Position numbers and translations under genes: made by a program
Notes under the pieces: model-generated
Databases searched by the model: none
Seen by the model: only the letters and a program-made list of their open reading frames with translations
What the model was told of the DNA's origin: nothing
Assembly: GCA_003281405.1 (NCBI GenBank)
Contig: QCCD01000004.1
Span: 1-64,000, forward strand
Source: Prochlorococcus sp. AG-347-K16
GTDB lineage: Bacteria; Cyanobacteriota; Cyanobacteriia; PCC-6307; Cyanobiaceae
Length of the DNA: 64,000 nucleotides
Reading direction: 5' to 3'
Shown here: piece after piece, positions 27,649-37,362 of the stretch
How the letters are laid out: the number at the start of each line of letters is the position of its first letter
Position numbering within the stretch: the first letter of the stretch is position 1

Positions 27649-29043
27649 GTGCTAACAAAAACAAAATCAGACGAAAAAAAAACTCAAAAGTATTCAACTA
27701 CTGGCAGTTATTGGATAACTACATTTGGATGCCAAATGAACAAGGCTGATTCTGAGAGAATGGCTGGGACATTAGAAAAAATGGGATACACGAGAGCAGA
27801 TAATGAATTAAATGCCGATTTGGTCTTGTACAATACATGCACTATTAGAGATAATGCAGAGCAAAAAGTTTATAGCTTTCTAGGAAGACAAGCAAAAAGA
27901 AAGCACAAAACACCTAACTTAAAACTTGTTGTTGCAGGTTGTCTTGCTCAGCAAGAGGGAGAATCATTACTAAGAAGAGTCCCAGAACTTGACCTAGTAA
28001 TGGGCCCTCAACATGTAAATAACCTTGAGAATCTTCTGGGGAAAGTTGATTTAGGAAATCAAGTCGCTGCTACAGAAGAAACCTTCATTTCTGAAGATAT
28101 AACAAGTGCCAGAAGAGAAAGCTCTATTTGTGGCTGGGTTAATATCATCTATGGATGTAATGAAAGATGTTCATATTGTGTAGTCCCCTCTGTTAGAGGG
28201 AAAGAGCAATCAAGATATCCAAATGCGATAAAAAGTGAGATCCAAAAATTAGCTGATGATAACTTTAAAGAAGTTACTCTTTTGGGTCAGAATATTGATG
28301 CTTATGGTAGAGACCTTCCGGGAACTACAAAAGAGGGGAGAAAAGAGAATACCTTAACTGATCTTTTGTATTTTATTCATGATGTTAAAGGAATTCGCAG
28401 AATAAGATTTGCTACTAGTCATCCAAGATATTTTTCAAGAAGGTTGATTCAAGCTTGTTATGAACTTGATAAAGTCTGTGAACATTTCCATATCCCCTTC
28501 CAAAGTGGAAATGATGAAATTTTAAAGCAAATGTCCAGAGGATATTCTATTAAAAAGTATAAAAATATTATCGAGAACATAAGGTCATTAATGCCAGATG
28601 CATCAATCACAGCTGACGCGATAGTTGCTTTCCCAGGAGAAACTGAGCAACAATATCAAGATACATTAAAGCTAATATCAGAAATTGGCTTTGATCAGGT
28701 GAATACAGCAGCATACTCTCCAAGACCGAATACGCCTGCAGCAGTTTGGAAGAATCAACTTTCGGAAGAGGTAAAAAAAGCTAGATTAAAAGAAATTAAT
28801 GATTTGGTCGAGAAAACTGCCAGGAGTAGAAACCAAAGATATATCAATAATATCGAAAGCGTTTTAATTGAGGGTTTAAATCCAAAAAATTCCTCTCAAA
28901 TTATGGGTAGAACTAGAACAAATAGATTAACTTTCGTAGAGATTCCCAAAAACATAAACTTTAATTTTTCGTTGGGAGATGAGATAAATGTCAGAATAAA
29001 TGAAGCTAGACCCTTTTCTTTAACAGGAGAACTTTCTTTATAA
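27649..29043 (+). CDS. miaB: tRNA-2-methylthio-N6-dimethylallyladenosine synthase
   Basis: Radical-SAM methylthiotransferase acting on i6A37 of tRNAs that read UNN codons. An N-terminal UPF0004 domain with Cys in [19 protein letters not shown] and VAGCLAQ provides one Fe-S cluster; CNERCSYC provides the radical-SAM cluster; a C-terminal TRAM domain begins near SVLIEG. Length 464. The start is GTG at 27649, 73 nt after tRNA-His. First of a plus-strand run leading to ddl and the division genes. Confidence 0.95.
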   Translation: MLTKTKSDEKKTQKYSTTGSYWITTFGCQMNKADSERMAGTLEKMGYTRADNELNADLVLYNTCTIRDNAEQKVYSFLGRQAKRKHKTPNLKLVVAGCLAQQEGESLLRRVPELDLVMGPQHVNNLENLLGKVDLGNQVAATEETFISEDITSARRESSICGWVNIIYGCNERCSYCVVPSVRGKEQSRYPNAIKSEIQKLADDNFKEVTLLGQNIDAYGRDLPGTTKEGRKENTLTDLLYFIHDVKGIRRIRFATSHPRYFSRRLIQACYELDKVCEHFHIPFQSGNDEILKQMSRGYSIKKYKNIIENIRSLMPDASITADAIVAFPGETEQQYQDTLKLISEIGFDQVNTAAYSPRPNTPAAVWKNQLSEEVKKARLKEINDLVEKTARSRNQRYINNIESVLIEGLNPKNSSQIMGRTRTNRLTFVEIPKNINFNFSLGDEINVRINEARPFSLTGELSL

Positions 29044-29055
29044 ATTTTTTTTTAA

Positions 29056-30123
29056 ATGATCGGGGGAAAGAAAAAATGTATTGGATTAATATTTGGCGGA
29101 CATTCCAATGAACATGAAGTATCGATATCCTCTGCAAAAACAGTTTTTCAAGCATTTAATGCACAAATAAACAAAGAACGCTTTACAGTTAAAGCCTTTT
29201 ACATAAGCAAATGTGGAGATTGGCTTGATAGTGATATCTCAGAAAAAATCCTAACTGGTGAAATTGAAAGCAATAAAACAAAAAAACAAGAAACTTTTAA
29301 TCAACAAAAAATTAACTTCCTTGACGGAATTGAATTTCAAAATATTGATGTTTGGTTTCCTCTTTTACATGGATTTAATGGTGAAGACGGATCAATTCAT
29401 GGCTTAATTAGATTTACAAAGAAACCCTTAGTTGGGTGCGGAATTATTGGCTCAGCACTTGGAATGGATAAAATATTGATGAAAACAATTTTCTCAAATC
29501 TTAAACTTCCACAAGTTAATTATCTAGTTTTTCAAAATGAAGATCTCAACGATAAGCAAGTAAAAAATAAAATAATTAATGAAATTTTAAAAAAATTAAA
29601 ATTTCCTGTTTTTGTTAAACCATCGAACTCTGGATCATCTCTTGGCATCTCCAAAGTCAAAAATGAATCGGAAATATTACTAGCATTAGAAAAGGCTCGC
29701 GAAATAGATCCAAGAATCTTAATAGAGGAAGGTTTAGAGGTAAGGGAGATTGAATGCGGAATAATTGGGAATTCAAAACTCTTAATCTCTGAGATAGGCG
29801 AGGTAAATTACGAAAGTGATTGGTATGATTACGATTCAAAATATCACTCAAATAATAAAATAATTATCCCAGCCGAAATAGATTCTAAAATCACAAAAGA
29901 AATTAAAGAAATTGCTATTAAAAGTTGTAGAGCACTAAATATTTTCGGTTTTGCAAGAGTAGATTTCTTTTTAGAAAAATCTTCAAATAAAATTTTACTA
30001 AATGAAATAAATACAATTCCTGGTTTTACAAAAAACAGTATGTTTCCAATGCTTTGGGAAGCTTCAGGTTTAAAAATTGAACAACTTGTGGCTAAACTGG
30101 TAGATATATCTTTAGATTTGTAA
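29056..30123 (+). CDS. ddl: D-alanine--D-alanine ligase
   Basis: ATP-grasp ligase making the D-Ala-D-Ala terminus of peptidoglycan precursors. It shows IFGGHSNEHEVSISSAKT at the N-terminus, the HGFNGEDGSIHG loop, VKPSNSGSSLGISKV and the metal-binding LNEINTIPGFTKNSMFP near the end. Length 355. It precedes an unknown membrane gene and ftsQ by short gaps, an arrangement found in several dcw-type clusters. Confidence 0.96.
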   Translation: MIGGKKKCIGLIFGGHSNEHEVSISSAKTVFQAFNAQINKERFTVKAFYISKCGDWLDSDISEKILTGEIESNKTKKQETFNQQKINFLDGIEFQNIDVWFPLLHGFNGEDGSIHGLIRFTKKPLVGCGIIGSALGMDKILMKTIFSNLKLPQVNYLVFQNEDLNDKQVKNKIINEILKKLKFPVFVKPSNSGSSLGISKVKNESEILLALEKAREIDPRILIEEGLEVREIECGIIGNSKLLISEIGEVNYESDWYDYDSKYHSNNKIIIPAEIDSKITKEIKEIAIKSCRALNIFGFARVDFFLEKSSNKILLNEINTIPGFTKNSMFPMLWEASGLKIEQLVAKLVDISLDL

Positions 30124-30133
30124 TTTAAATCAA

Positions 30134-30544
30134 ATGTTGCATGGACTACTTTGGTTACCATTACTTTTAATCTTCATTTTATTAACTGCACTTGGATGGT
30201 TAGAAAGAAGAAGGCAAAATCTTTTTAGAAGTTGGGCTAGTGATTCTGAACTGTGCAAGTTAGATAGTTCAGGAGCAGCGTCTTTGAAAAATGGGGAGTT
30301 AAAGTGGAGCGCATTTGAAGCTGGTAAATTTGAAGAAAAAGATTGTTTTACGATTAAGAAACTGGAATTAGTTGAATTAATGGCACTAACTTCAGGTGAA
30401 GCTCCCCTAACAAGTGAATCTCAAGGTAAGTGCAGGTTGAGATTAGTAGGGGATGGGAAGGAGATGGATGTACCATTTTCAGATGCAGAGCAAGCGAGAG
30501 AATGGATGGACCAACTGATGGAAAAAGCTCGATGTGATTTGTGA
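30134..30544 (+). CDS. unknown membrane-anchored protein between ddl and ftsQ
   Basis: A 136-residue protein with one N-terminal transmembrane segment (LLWLPLLLIFILLTALGW) followed by a basic patch (ERRRQN) and a mixed alpha/beta soluble domain that faces the cytosol by the positive-inside rule. The C-terminal part (KCRLRLVGDGKEMDVPF, then AEQAREWMDQLMEKA) has the strand-then-helix look of a PH-like fold, a weak impression only. Its stop overlaps the GTG start of ftsQ as GTGA, implying coupling. No named family recognised; position suggests a link to cell wall or division. Confidence 0.8.
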   Translation: MLHGLLWLPLLLIFILLTALGWLERRRQNLFRSWASDSELCKLDSSGAASLKNGELKWSAFEAGKFEEKDCFTIKKLELVELMALTSGEAPLTSESQGKCRLRLVGDGKEMDVPFSDAEQAREWMDQLMEKARCDL

Positions 30545-31266
30545 AAAACAAAAAAGGGATCAAAAATAGAAGCTTTTTTTTTCTAATTTCATTTTTATTT
30601 TTAACAAGCTTATTAAGCATAAAAACACTCAAAAAAGTTGAGACTCAAGACATTAGGATTTCTGGTAGTGAATTATTTTCTCAGAATGATGTGATTAAAA
30701 ATTCATCTTTAAATTTTCCTATCCGATTAATTTTTGTTGAAACTAATTTGCTAGAAAAAGAGTTAAAACAAAATTTATCTCTCAAGAATGTTTCGGTAAG
30801 CAGAGAACTATTTCCTTTTGGTTTGAAAGTTCATATTAATCCAAGAACTCCCATAGCATACGGTGAGAGAATATTAAACGATGAAAAAATATTAGGCTTC
30901 ATTGATAAAGATGGAATTTTTATAAATAAACATAATGTGGATGAAAAAAATTTGAATAAATTAACCATAAAAGTCTTTGGATGGAAAGAAGAATTTAAAA
31001 AAATACTATCTGAAATTTTTATTGCTATAGATAATTATGAATTAGAGATAGTTAAAATAACTTTTTCATCCGATGGGTTTCTAACTGTTGAGGAAAAAGA
31101 TTTAAAAACAATATTCTTAGGATTTAAGCCAAATTTAATCAACTATCAATTACAAATAATAAAAAATCTTAAAAATGAATTTAAGAAAAATAGCTTTTCA
31201 AAAAAAATAGATAATATCGATCTTACTAATCCAGATAAACCAAAAATAAAAGTGTTCAAACCCTAA
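30541..31266 (+). CDS. ftsQ: cell division protein FtsQ/DivIB-like
   Basis: Bitopic divisome protein: a short basic cytosolic tail, one transmembrane helix (FFFLISFLFLTSLLSI), then a POTRA domain beginning DIRISGSELFSQNDVI and a beta domain with IDKDGIFINK. Length 241 and position between ddl and ftsZ support the call; overall similarity in this family is low. GTG start at 30541 overlaps the previous stop by four bases. A 179-nt gap follows before ftsZ, so ftsZ may have its own promoter. Confidence 0.88.
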   Translation: MKNKKGIKNRSFFFLISFLFLTSLLSIKTLKKVETQDIRISGSELFSQNDVIKNSSLNFPIRLIFVETNLLEKELKQNLSLKNVSVSRELFPFGLKVHINPRTPIAYGERILNDEKILGFIDKDGIFINKHNVDEKNLNKLTIKVFGWKEEFKKILSEIFIAIDNYELEIVKITFSSDGFLTVEEKDLKTIFLGFKPNLINYQLQIIKNLKNEFKKNSFSKKIDNIDLTNPDKPKIKVFKP

Positions 31267-31445
31267 TATTTGAAAAAGGATTTTGAGTAATTTTTTTTAA
31301 TTATTGTAGTGTTGATATGGGTTTTGCATTCAAAACAAAATATTTAATAAATAAATATTTTTAGGATTTTCCTCAACAAATTCCTACATATGAGCGCAGT
31401 AAGTTCATAATGCACCCAATATTAGTAAAAGATTCCTATTAAGAG
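31267..31445 (+). promoter_or_regulatory. ftsZ leader / promoter region
   Basis: An AT-rich 179-nt gap between ftsQ and ftsZ in a region where other gaps are 4-15 nt. It contains several weak -10-like AT hexamers but no clear hexamer pair I could defend. The gap size itself suggests independent transcription of ftsZ. Confidence 0.35.
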
Positions 31446-32561
31446 ATGAGCTTCGGTAACAATCCAAACTTTGATCAATCGAAAGAAATCCTTCCAAGCC
31501 AAAACGCCAAAATAGAAGTTATTGGTGTAGGTGGTGGTGGCAGTAATGCAGTCAATAGAATGATAAATAGTGATTTAGAAGGTGTTTCATTTAGAGTTCT
31601 CAATACCGATGCACAAGCCCTAATACAATCTTCTGCAGAAAGTAGAGTTCAACTTGGACAAAACCTTACTAGAGGTTTAGGTGCAGGTGGGAATCCAAGT
31701 ATTGGACAAAAAGCAGCCGAAGAATCCAAAGAAGAGCTCCAACAAGCTTTAGAAGGATCTGATCTAGTTTTTATAGCCGCCGGCATGGGTGGTGGAACTG
31801 GTACAGGAGCAGCTCCGGTAGTCGCAGAAGTAGCCAAGCAAAGTGGGGCTTTAACAGTAGGTATAGTAACCAAGCCATTTTCTTTTGAAGGGAAAAGAAG
31901 AATGCGTCAAGCAGAGGAAGGGATCGCAAGACTAGCTGAAAACGTTGATACTCTTATTGTTATTCCAAATGATCGATTAAAAGATGTTATTGCAGGAGCT
32001 CCTCTTCAAGAAGCATTTAGGAATGCTGATGATGTTCTAAGGATGGGGGTCAAAGGGATTAGTGACATAATTACTTGCCCAGGCTTAGTTAATGTTGATT
32101 TTGCAGACGTAAGATCAGTTATGACCGAAGCAGGAACTGCTCTTCTCGGAATAGGTATAGGTTCAGGAAGATCGAGAGCTATAGAAGCAGCACAGGCAGC
32201 AATGAATAGTCCTTTATTAGAAGCAGCTAGAATTGATGGAGCTAAGGGTTGCGTCATTAATATTACTGGTGGCAAAGACATGACTTTAGAAGATATGACT
32301 TCCGCATCTGAAATTATTTATGATGTTGTTGATCAAGAAGCAAATATTATTGTTGGTGCAGTGGTCGACGAAGCAATGGAAGGGGAGATACAAGTTACTG
32401 TAATTGCTACGGGATTTGAAACAACCCAACCATTAAACCAGCAAAGAATAAAAAACAGATTATCTAATCAACCCTTGTATAATTATTCCGACAATAAAGA
32501 ATCAGGAGCCAGTATTCCTGAGTTTTTGAGATTAAGGCAAAATAAAAAAGATATAGGTTAA
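31446..32561 (+). CDS. ftsZ: cell division GTPase FtsZ
   Basis: Tubulin-like GTPase forming the Z ring. The signature loop GGGTGTG is at residues 115-121, [13 protein letters not shown] near 27-39, and the T7-loop region [11 protein letters not shown] is present. The C-terminal conserved peptide that binds membrane tethers appears as IPEFLRLR near the end. Length 371 with a short N-terminal extension. In cyanobacteria the tether is Ftn2/ZipN, also encoded in this window at 6028-8133. Convergent with the SRP RNA gene 15 bases away. Confidence 0.97.
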   Translation: MSFGNNPNFDQSKEILPSQNAKIEVIGVGGGGSNAVNRMINSDLEGVSFRVLNTDAQALIQSSAESRVQLGQNLTRGLGAGGNPSIGQKAAEESKEELQQALEGSDLVFIAAGMGGGTGTGAAPVVAEVAKQSGALTVGIVTKPFSFEGKRRMRQAEEGIARLAENVDTLIVIPNDRLKDVIAGAPLQEAFRNADDVLRMGVKGISDIITCPGLVNVDFADVRSVMTEAGTALLGIGIGSGRSRAIEAAQAAMNSPLLEAARIDGAKGCVINITGGKDMTLEDMTSASEIIYDVVDQEANIIVGAVVDEAMEGEIQVTVIATGFETTQPLNQQRIKNRLSNQPLYNYSDNKESGASIPEFLRLRQNKKDIG

Positions 32562-32576
32562 AAGGTAAAATAGAGT

Positions 32577-32670
32577 GACTCGGTTATCTCGCCTGCCTCA
32601 AGCATCCCTTGTGGCTGCTACCTTCCGGTCCTGACCAGGTTTAGGCGTTAAAACCGCGAAAGGCCGAGTC
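32577..32670 (-). ncRNA. ffs: signal recognition particle RNA (4.5S-like, small bacterial type)
   Basis: A 94-nt RNA on the minus strand. The ends GACTCGG and CCGAGTC pair, and the conserved apical loop is present: CAGGACCGGAAGGTAGCAG, with the GGAA tetraloop and the asymmetric internal loop that binds the Ffh M domain. The short form without an Alu domain matches other Prochlorococcus. It lies between ftsZ and panB, opposite to both. Confidence 0.95.
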
Positions 32671-32676
32671 AAAATC

Positions 32677-32682
32677 ATACTA
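32677..32682 (-). promoter_or_regulatory. possible -10 element for the SRP RNA
   Basis: TAGTAT on the minus strand, six bases before the RNA 5' end. TATGAT at nearly the same place is an alternative register. No convincing -35 element. Confidence 0.3.
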
Positions 32683-32717
32683 GCAATTCTTGATTAAAAA
32701 AGATACATAAATTTATT

Positions 32718-33491
32718 ATGTTACCTTCAGACCTAGTTAATTATAAAAAAAAATCTCGCAAAATCATTGCACTAACTGCTTGGGACTCCATATCAGGATC
32801 CATTGCAGAACAAGCAAATGTTGATCTCGTACTAGTAGGAGATTCATTAGCAATGGTCTGCTTAGGATACAAATCGACATTGCCAATAACTTTAGAAAAC
32901 ATAATTTATCATACTAATGCTGTTTCAAGAGGATTTAAGAAAAAAATTGAGGAACAACCTCTAGTAGTTTCAGATATGCCTTTTCTGACTTACCAATGTG
33001 GTGAGGATAAGGCTGTTGAGTATGCAGGGAAAATCATAAAGAGCACTTATGCAAAAGCTGTAAAAGTAGAAGGAGCTGAACCGGAAATACAAAAAGTTAT
33101 TTCTAGATTAATAAGAATGGGTATCCCTGTTATGGGTCATATAGGTCTTACACCACAAAGCTATTTAAATATTGGATTAAGAAAACAAGGAGAAAGCTTA
33201 GCAAGCCAAGAAAAAATTAAGAAAGAGGCTTCAATTCTTGAAGAAATAGGATGTTTTTCAATAGTTCTTGAACATATTCCTGATTTGCTTGCTAAAGAAA
33301 TACAAAATTCTTTAACAATTCCGACAATAGGTATCGGCGCAGGTAATTATTGCGATGGGCAAGTAAGAGTTACTGCAGATTTGTTAGGCCTAAATGATAA
33401 TCAACCCCCATTTTGCCAACCGATTATCCAAGGAAAGAAATTATTTAAAGATAAATTAAAAGAATGGGTAGACTCTGAAAGACTTAATTAA
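32718..33491 (+). CDS. panB: 3-methyl-2-oxobutanoate hydroxymethyltransferase
   Basis: First step of pantothenate synthesis, adding a hydroxymethyl group from methylene-THF to ketoisovalerate. TIM-barrel with VLVGDSLAMVCLGY, DMPFLTYQ, VKVEGAE, GHIGLTPQS and the closing IGIGAGNYCDGQVRV. Length 257. ilvC, which acts on the pathway supplying ketoisovalerate, lies 4 kb away but is not co-transcribed. The last eight bases overlap the convergent hemW-like gene. Confidence 0.96.
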   Translation: MLPSDLVNYKKKSRKIIALTAWDSISGSIAEQANVDLVLVGDSLAMVCLGYKSTLPITLENIIYHTNAVSRGFKKKIEEQPLVVSDMPFLTYQCGEDKAVEYAGKIIKSTYAKAVKVEGAEPEIQKVISRLIRMGIPVMGHIGLTPQSYLNIGLRKQGESLASQEKIKKEASILEEIGCFSIVLEHIPDLLAKEIQNSLTIPTIGIGAGNYCDGQVRVTADLLGLNDNQPPFCQPIIQGKKLFKDKLKEWVDSERLN

Positions 33492-34707
33492 TCTCATCCC
33501 ACCACTTAAACATAGAAACAAGAACTTGATTGCTAAGTTCCATGCCATTAGGCTCACTTAAAAAGAATCTATTCCCCTTTCTTACTAGTAGCCCACTTTC
33601 AAGAAATCTTTCCCATTCTTCAACCAATTTACTGAAGTTGCTTTCAAATTTTTTATTTTCCCAGTTTTGTTCTTTAAACACTTCTTTGATATCTAAACCC
33701 TCTTTGAGTCTTAATCCCAACATTATTTTCTCATCAAGTTCTTTATAAACAAACTCCTTATTAGTTAGGGATGCATCTATATTAAATTCGTCTTGTCTCT
33801 TTACCCATTCTTTATATTCTTTACTAACTCTTGGTCGAGTAAACTTTTCCCCCCAAGGTGAACTAGTGGAACCTTGACCAAAACTCCACCAGCCTAAACC
33901 ATTCCAATACACTCTATTATGTCTCGACTGATGTCGCGGAAGGCAATAGTTTGAGATTTCATATCTTGAATACCCTGAGTTTTTTAAAATTAAATGGGTT
34001 GATTCACTATTCCTAAAAGCTTCTTCATCACTTGGGAGTTTTAATTTGCCTAGATTAATTAACTTTTTAAAAACAGTACCATTTTCAATATTTAAATCGT
34101 AAATAGATAGATGAGGTGGTGAAAATGTAATTGCTTTTTTTAAGTCATCTTGCCATTCTTTAAATCCACTTAGTGGCAAGTTTTGAATTAAGTCTAAACT
34201 CCAGCTTTTTATTAACCCAGAATCATATTCTCTCTTCAACCATAAACAAGATTTCTCTGCATCTTCTTTCAAATGACGCCTTCCCGATTTTTGAAGTATC
34301 TGATTATTAAAACTTTGGACTCCAAGACTAAATCTATTTATCCCAGCATTTATGAATCCGAAAAGATCATCTTGAGTAAAACTTGCCGGATCAACCTCCA
34401 TAGTAATTTCAGCACCATAGTCAATTCCATAGTTTTTTTTAAAAAGATCAACTAATTCTTTGATTTGGGCAGGATCTAAAATTGATGGTGTACCACCTCC
34501 TATATAAAGGGTCGATAGAGGTGATTTATCCTTAATTGACAATATTTCTTTGTATAGAAATTGCAAATACTCTTGAACTGTTTTGCTTCCATAACCTTTT
34601 AAAGTTTCAACCTCGTTTCCCAGTGGAATAACTGCAAAATCACAATAAAAACACCTTCTGTGGCAAAAAGGAATGTGCACATAAGCACTTCTTGGATACT
34701 TATTCAT
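33484..34707 (-). CDS. hemW: HemW-like radical SAM protein (annotated as oxygen-independent coproporphyrinogen oxidase)
   Basis: Radical-SAM protein with the cluster motif CHRRCFYCDF near residues 14-23, STLYIGGGTPSIL and LGVQSFNNQILQ. It is 407 residues and lacks the longer N-terminal region of true HemN. Such short forms are HemW, a heme-binding protein implicated in heme delivery rather than coproporphyrinogen oxidation, so the older HemN label should be treated with care. The C-terminal HemN_C domain (LGLRLKEGLDIKEVF) is present. Convergent and overlapping with panB. Confidence 0.88.
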   Translation of the reverse strand: MNKYPRSAYVHIPFCHRRCFYCDFAVIPLGNEVETLKGYGSKTVQEYLQFLYKEILSIKDKSPLSTLYIGGGTPSILDPAQIKELVDLFKKNYGIDYGAEITMEVDPASFTQDDLFGFINAGINRFSLGVQSFNNQILQKSGRRHLKEDAEKSCLWLKREYDSGLIKSWSLDLIQNLPLSGFKEWQDDLKKAITFSPPHLSIYDLNIENGTVFKKLINLGKLKLPSDEEAFRNSESTHLILKNSGYSRYEISNYCLPRHQSRHNRVYWNGLGWWSFGQGSTSSPWGEKFTRPRVSKEYKEWVKRQDEFNIDASLTNKEFVYKELDEKIMLGLRLKEGLDIKEVFKEQNWENKKFESNFSKLVEEWERFLESGLLVRKGNRFFLSEPNGMELSNQVLVSMFKWWDEIN

Positions 34708-34804
34708 AATTTAAATTCATTTTTAAGCTCCAAAAAAAGTATTAAGAATCGAAAAAAATAAAATCCTTATTTACTCAATTAATAAATCCTAGTAGATTAT
34801 AGAT

Positions 34805-35914
34805 ATGACGGATATCTTAGTATTAATTTTATTTGTATTATCTGGGGCTGCTTCAGGATGGCTTGGTGTTGATTTATTGCCAGTAGACATACTTAAACAG
34901 GTGTCTAATGTAGAAGGTTTTAGAATTGTTTTAGCAATAATTGGTTTTTTTGTAGGATTAGCAGCTGGTTTTGTATTCCTTCAACTTAGGAAGACTTTTC
35001 TTGATCAAATAAGAACAATGCCTACGGACTTATTAATAAGTAGGTCTGTTGGATTAATTTTAGGATTACTTGTTGCGAATCTACTACTAGCTCCAATACT
35101 ATTAATTCCATTCCCTAGAGAGGTTTTTTTCGCAAAACCATTAGCAGCTATATTAAGCAACATTTTCTTTGGTGTGCTTGGTTATAAGTTAGCAGATACC
35201 CATGGAAGGACATTATTGAGATTGTTCAATCCAAATAACACTGATGCATATCTAGTCAATGAAGGCATTCTCCCTGCTGCAAGTCCAAAAATTCTAGATA
35301 CTAGCGTAATTATTGATGGGAGAATCAATGGTCTATTAAATTGCGGCTTATTGGAAGGGCAATTAATTGTTGCTCAAAGTGTAATTGATGAATTACAAAC
35401 TTTAGCTGACTCAAGCAGTAATGAAAAAAGGTCGAAAGGCAGAAGAGGTCTCAAGTTATTAAAAGAATTAAGAGATTTATATGGGAGAAGACTTGTAATA
35501 AACCCAACAAAGTATGAAGGTAATGGGGTAGATGAAAAACTCCTTAAAATTACTGAGGATATGACAGGAACTTTAATTACGGCTGACTATAATCTTTCTC
35601 AGATCGCTGAAGTTAAAGAATTAAAAGTTATGAATTTGAGTGATTTGGTTATTGCTTTAAGGCCAGAAGTACAACCAGGAGAGTCACTTAATATAAAAAT
35701 CGTGAGAGAAGGTAAAGAAAAAATGCAAGGTATTGGATATTTAGATGACGGCACAATGGTTGTTATTGATGACGCAAAGACTTTTGTTGGAAGCAGATTA
35801 GATATTGTCATCACAGGAGCATTACAAACTCCTACTGGAAGAATGGTCTTTGGAAAACTAATAAATAATCCTGAGTCAAACAAATCTTTTAAATCACCAG
35901 CGACACAGGGCTAA
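34805..35914 (+). CDS. membrane-anchored PIN-TRAM domain protein
   Basis: About four N-terminal transmembrane helices (1-135), then a PIN nuclease domain with the acidic residues KILDTSVIIDGRI near 160, DELQTL and TADYNLSQIA, then a C-terminal TRAM domain (GIGYLDDGTMVVIDDA). This is the YacL family. PIN domains are usually Mg-dependent RNases and TRAM binds RNA; a membrane-bound RNase role is inferred, not shown. Length 369. Confidence 0.88.
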   Translation: MTDILVLILFVLSGAASGWLGVDLLPVDILKQVSNVEGFRIVLAIIGFFVGLAAGFVFLQLRKTFLDQIRTMPTDLLISRSVGLILGLLVANLLLAPILLIPFPREVFFAKPLAAILSNIFFGVLGYKLADTHGRTLLRLFNPNNTDAYLVNEGILPAASPKILDTSVIIDGRINGLLNCGLLEGQLIVAQSVIDELQTLADSSSNEKRSKGRRGLKLLKELRDLYGRRLVINPTKYEGNGVDEKLLKITEDMTGTLITADYNLSQIAEVKELKVMNLSDLVIALRPEVQPGESLNIKIVREGKEKMQGIGYLDDGTMVVIDDAKTFVGSRLDIVITGALQTPTGRMVFGKLINNPESNKSFKSPATQG

Positions 35915-35954
35915 ATCTAGCTAGAATCAGTTCAATCTTAATTTTGTGATACAA

Positions 35955-36617
35955 ATGACTGTATCTGCTCCTTATTACGGCGAAAACACCGTTATGAGGA
36001 CCCCTCCCCCAGATCTCCCCTCTCTTTTACTGAAAGAGCGAATTGTTTATCTTGGTTTACCATTATTTTCAGATGATGATGCGAAAAGACAACTAGGAAT
36101 GGATGTTACTGAGCTAATCATTGCTCAACTTCTTTATTTAGAGTTTGAGGATCCAGAAAAACCAATATATTTCTATATCAATTCAACTGGGACAAGTTGG
36201 TACACTGGTGACGCTGTTGGTTTTGAAACAGAAGCTTTCGCTATCTGCGATACCATAAGCTATATTAAGCCTCCAGTACACACGATATGTATCGGACAAG
36301 CAATGGGTACTGCTTCAGTTATTCTTTCATCTGGCACTAAGGGACAAAGAGCCGCTCTTCCACATGCTTCTATTGTTTTGCATCAACCTATTAGCGGAGC
36401 AAGAGGTCAAGCAACCGATATCCAAATAAGAGCTGAGGAAGTTTTGAAAAATAAAAAATCTATGCTGGAGATTTTATCTCGTAATACAGGAAAGTCCATT
36501 GAAGAACTCTCAAAAGACTCTGACAGGATGAGTTATCTCAATCCACAAGAAGCCCTAGATTATGGAGTTATCGATAGAATACTCACAAGTCAAAAAGATC
36601 TACCAAATAAAATTTAA
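35955..36617 (+). CDS. clpR: ClpR, ClpP-like protease subunit without the catalytic serine
   Basis: ClpP-fold subunit of the cyanobacterial/plastid-type Clp protease. At the position of ClpP's GLAASMG it reads GQAMGTA, so the nucleophilic Ser is Gly; the His of VLHQP remains. It therefore assembles with active ClpP as a structural or gating subunit. I prefer ATG 35955 over GTG 35946 because the family begins with a short residue run before APYYG. Directly upstream of clpP (24-nt gap), as in other cyanobacteria where ClpP3 and ClpR form a mixed ring. Confidence 0.93.
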   Translation: MTVSAPYYGENTVMRTPPPDLPSLLLKERIVYLGLPLFSDDDAKRQLGMDVTELIIAQLLYLEFEDPEKPIYFYINSTGTSWYTGDAVGFETEAFAICDTISYIKPPVHTICIGQAMGTASVILSSGTKGQRAALPHASIVLHQPISGARGQATDIQIRAEEVLKNKKSMLEILSRNTGKSIEELSKDSDRMSYLNPQEALDYGVIDRILTSQKDLPNKI

Positions 36618-36641
36618 CACTCACAAAACTATTTTAAAATC

Positions 36642-37253
36642 ATGCCAATAGGAACTCCAAGCGTGCCTTACAGACTTCCAGGAAGTCAATACGAAAGATG
36701 GGTCGACATATATACAAGACTAGGTGTTGAAAGAATTCTTTTTCTTGGACAAGAAGTGAATGATGGTATTGCTAATAGCCTTGTTGCACAAATGCTGTAT
36801 TTAGATTCTGATGATAATTCTAAACCTATCTATCTTTATATAAATAGCCCAGGAGGATCAGTAACTGCTGGCTTGGCAATTTACGACACTATTAAATACG
36901 TAAAAAGTGATGTAGTAACAATATGCGTAGGCCTAGCAGCCTCCATGGGAGCGTTCCTATTGGCAGCTGGTACAAAAGGTAAAAGAGTTGCTTTGCCCCA
37001 CAGCAGAATAATGATTCATCAACCCTTAGGAGGGACATCTCAACGTCAAGCAAGTGATATTGAAATAGAAGCTAAGGAAATTTTAAGAATTAAAGATATG
37101 TTAAACATGTCTATGGCAGATATGACAGGCCAATCATTTGAGAAAATTGAAAAAGATACTGACAGAGACTATTTTCTAAGTGCTGAAGAGGCAAAAAATT
37201 ATGGATTAATTGATAGAGTAATTACACATCCAAGCGAAGCAAATCACTCTTAA
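36642..37253 (+). CDS. clpP: ATP-dependent Clp protease proteolytic subunit (ClpP3-type)
   Basis: Active serine protease subunit: nucleophile Ser101 in [11 protein letters not shown] and His126 in MIHQP, with the acidic member later in the DTDRDYFLS stretch. Length 203; the N-terminus runs straight into the mature core, with little or no propeptide. Paired with clpR immediately upstream. The partner ATPase ClpC is not in the window. Confidence 0.95.
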   Translation: MPIGTPSVPYRLPGSQYERWVDIYTRLGVERILFLGQEVNDGIANSLVAQMLYLDSDDNSKPIYLYINSPGGSVTAGLAIYDTIKYVKSDVVTICVGLAASMGAFLLAAGTKGKRVALPHSRIMIHQPLGGTSQRQASDIEIEAKEILRIKDMLNMSMADMTGQSFEKIEKDTDRDYFLSAEEAKNYGLIDRVITHPSEANHS

Positions 37254-37362
37254 ACTTTCTAAATTAATATTTTAATTTTAATTTTTAAATTAATAATTTT
37301 TTGGTTTATTGCCACCTTAATGTCTAAAATATTAATTATCAAATGCAAAGAAGCTACAACTA

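Noticed and set aside
37254-37362. AT-rich near-palindrome between clpP and ilvC as a terminator
   Set aside because: The repeats are mostly direct, not inverted, and pairing is too weak to support a call.
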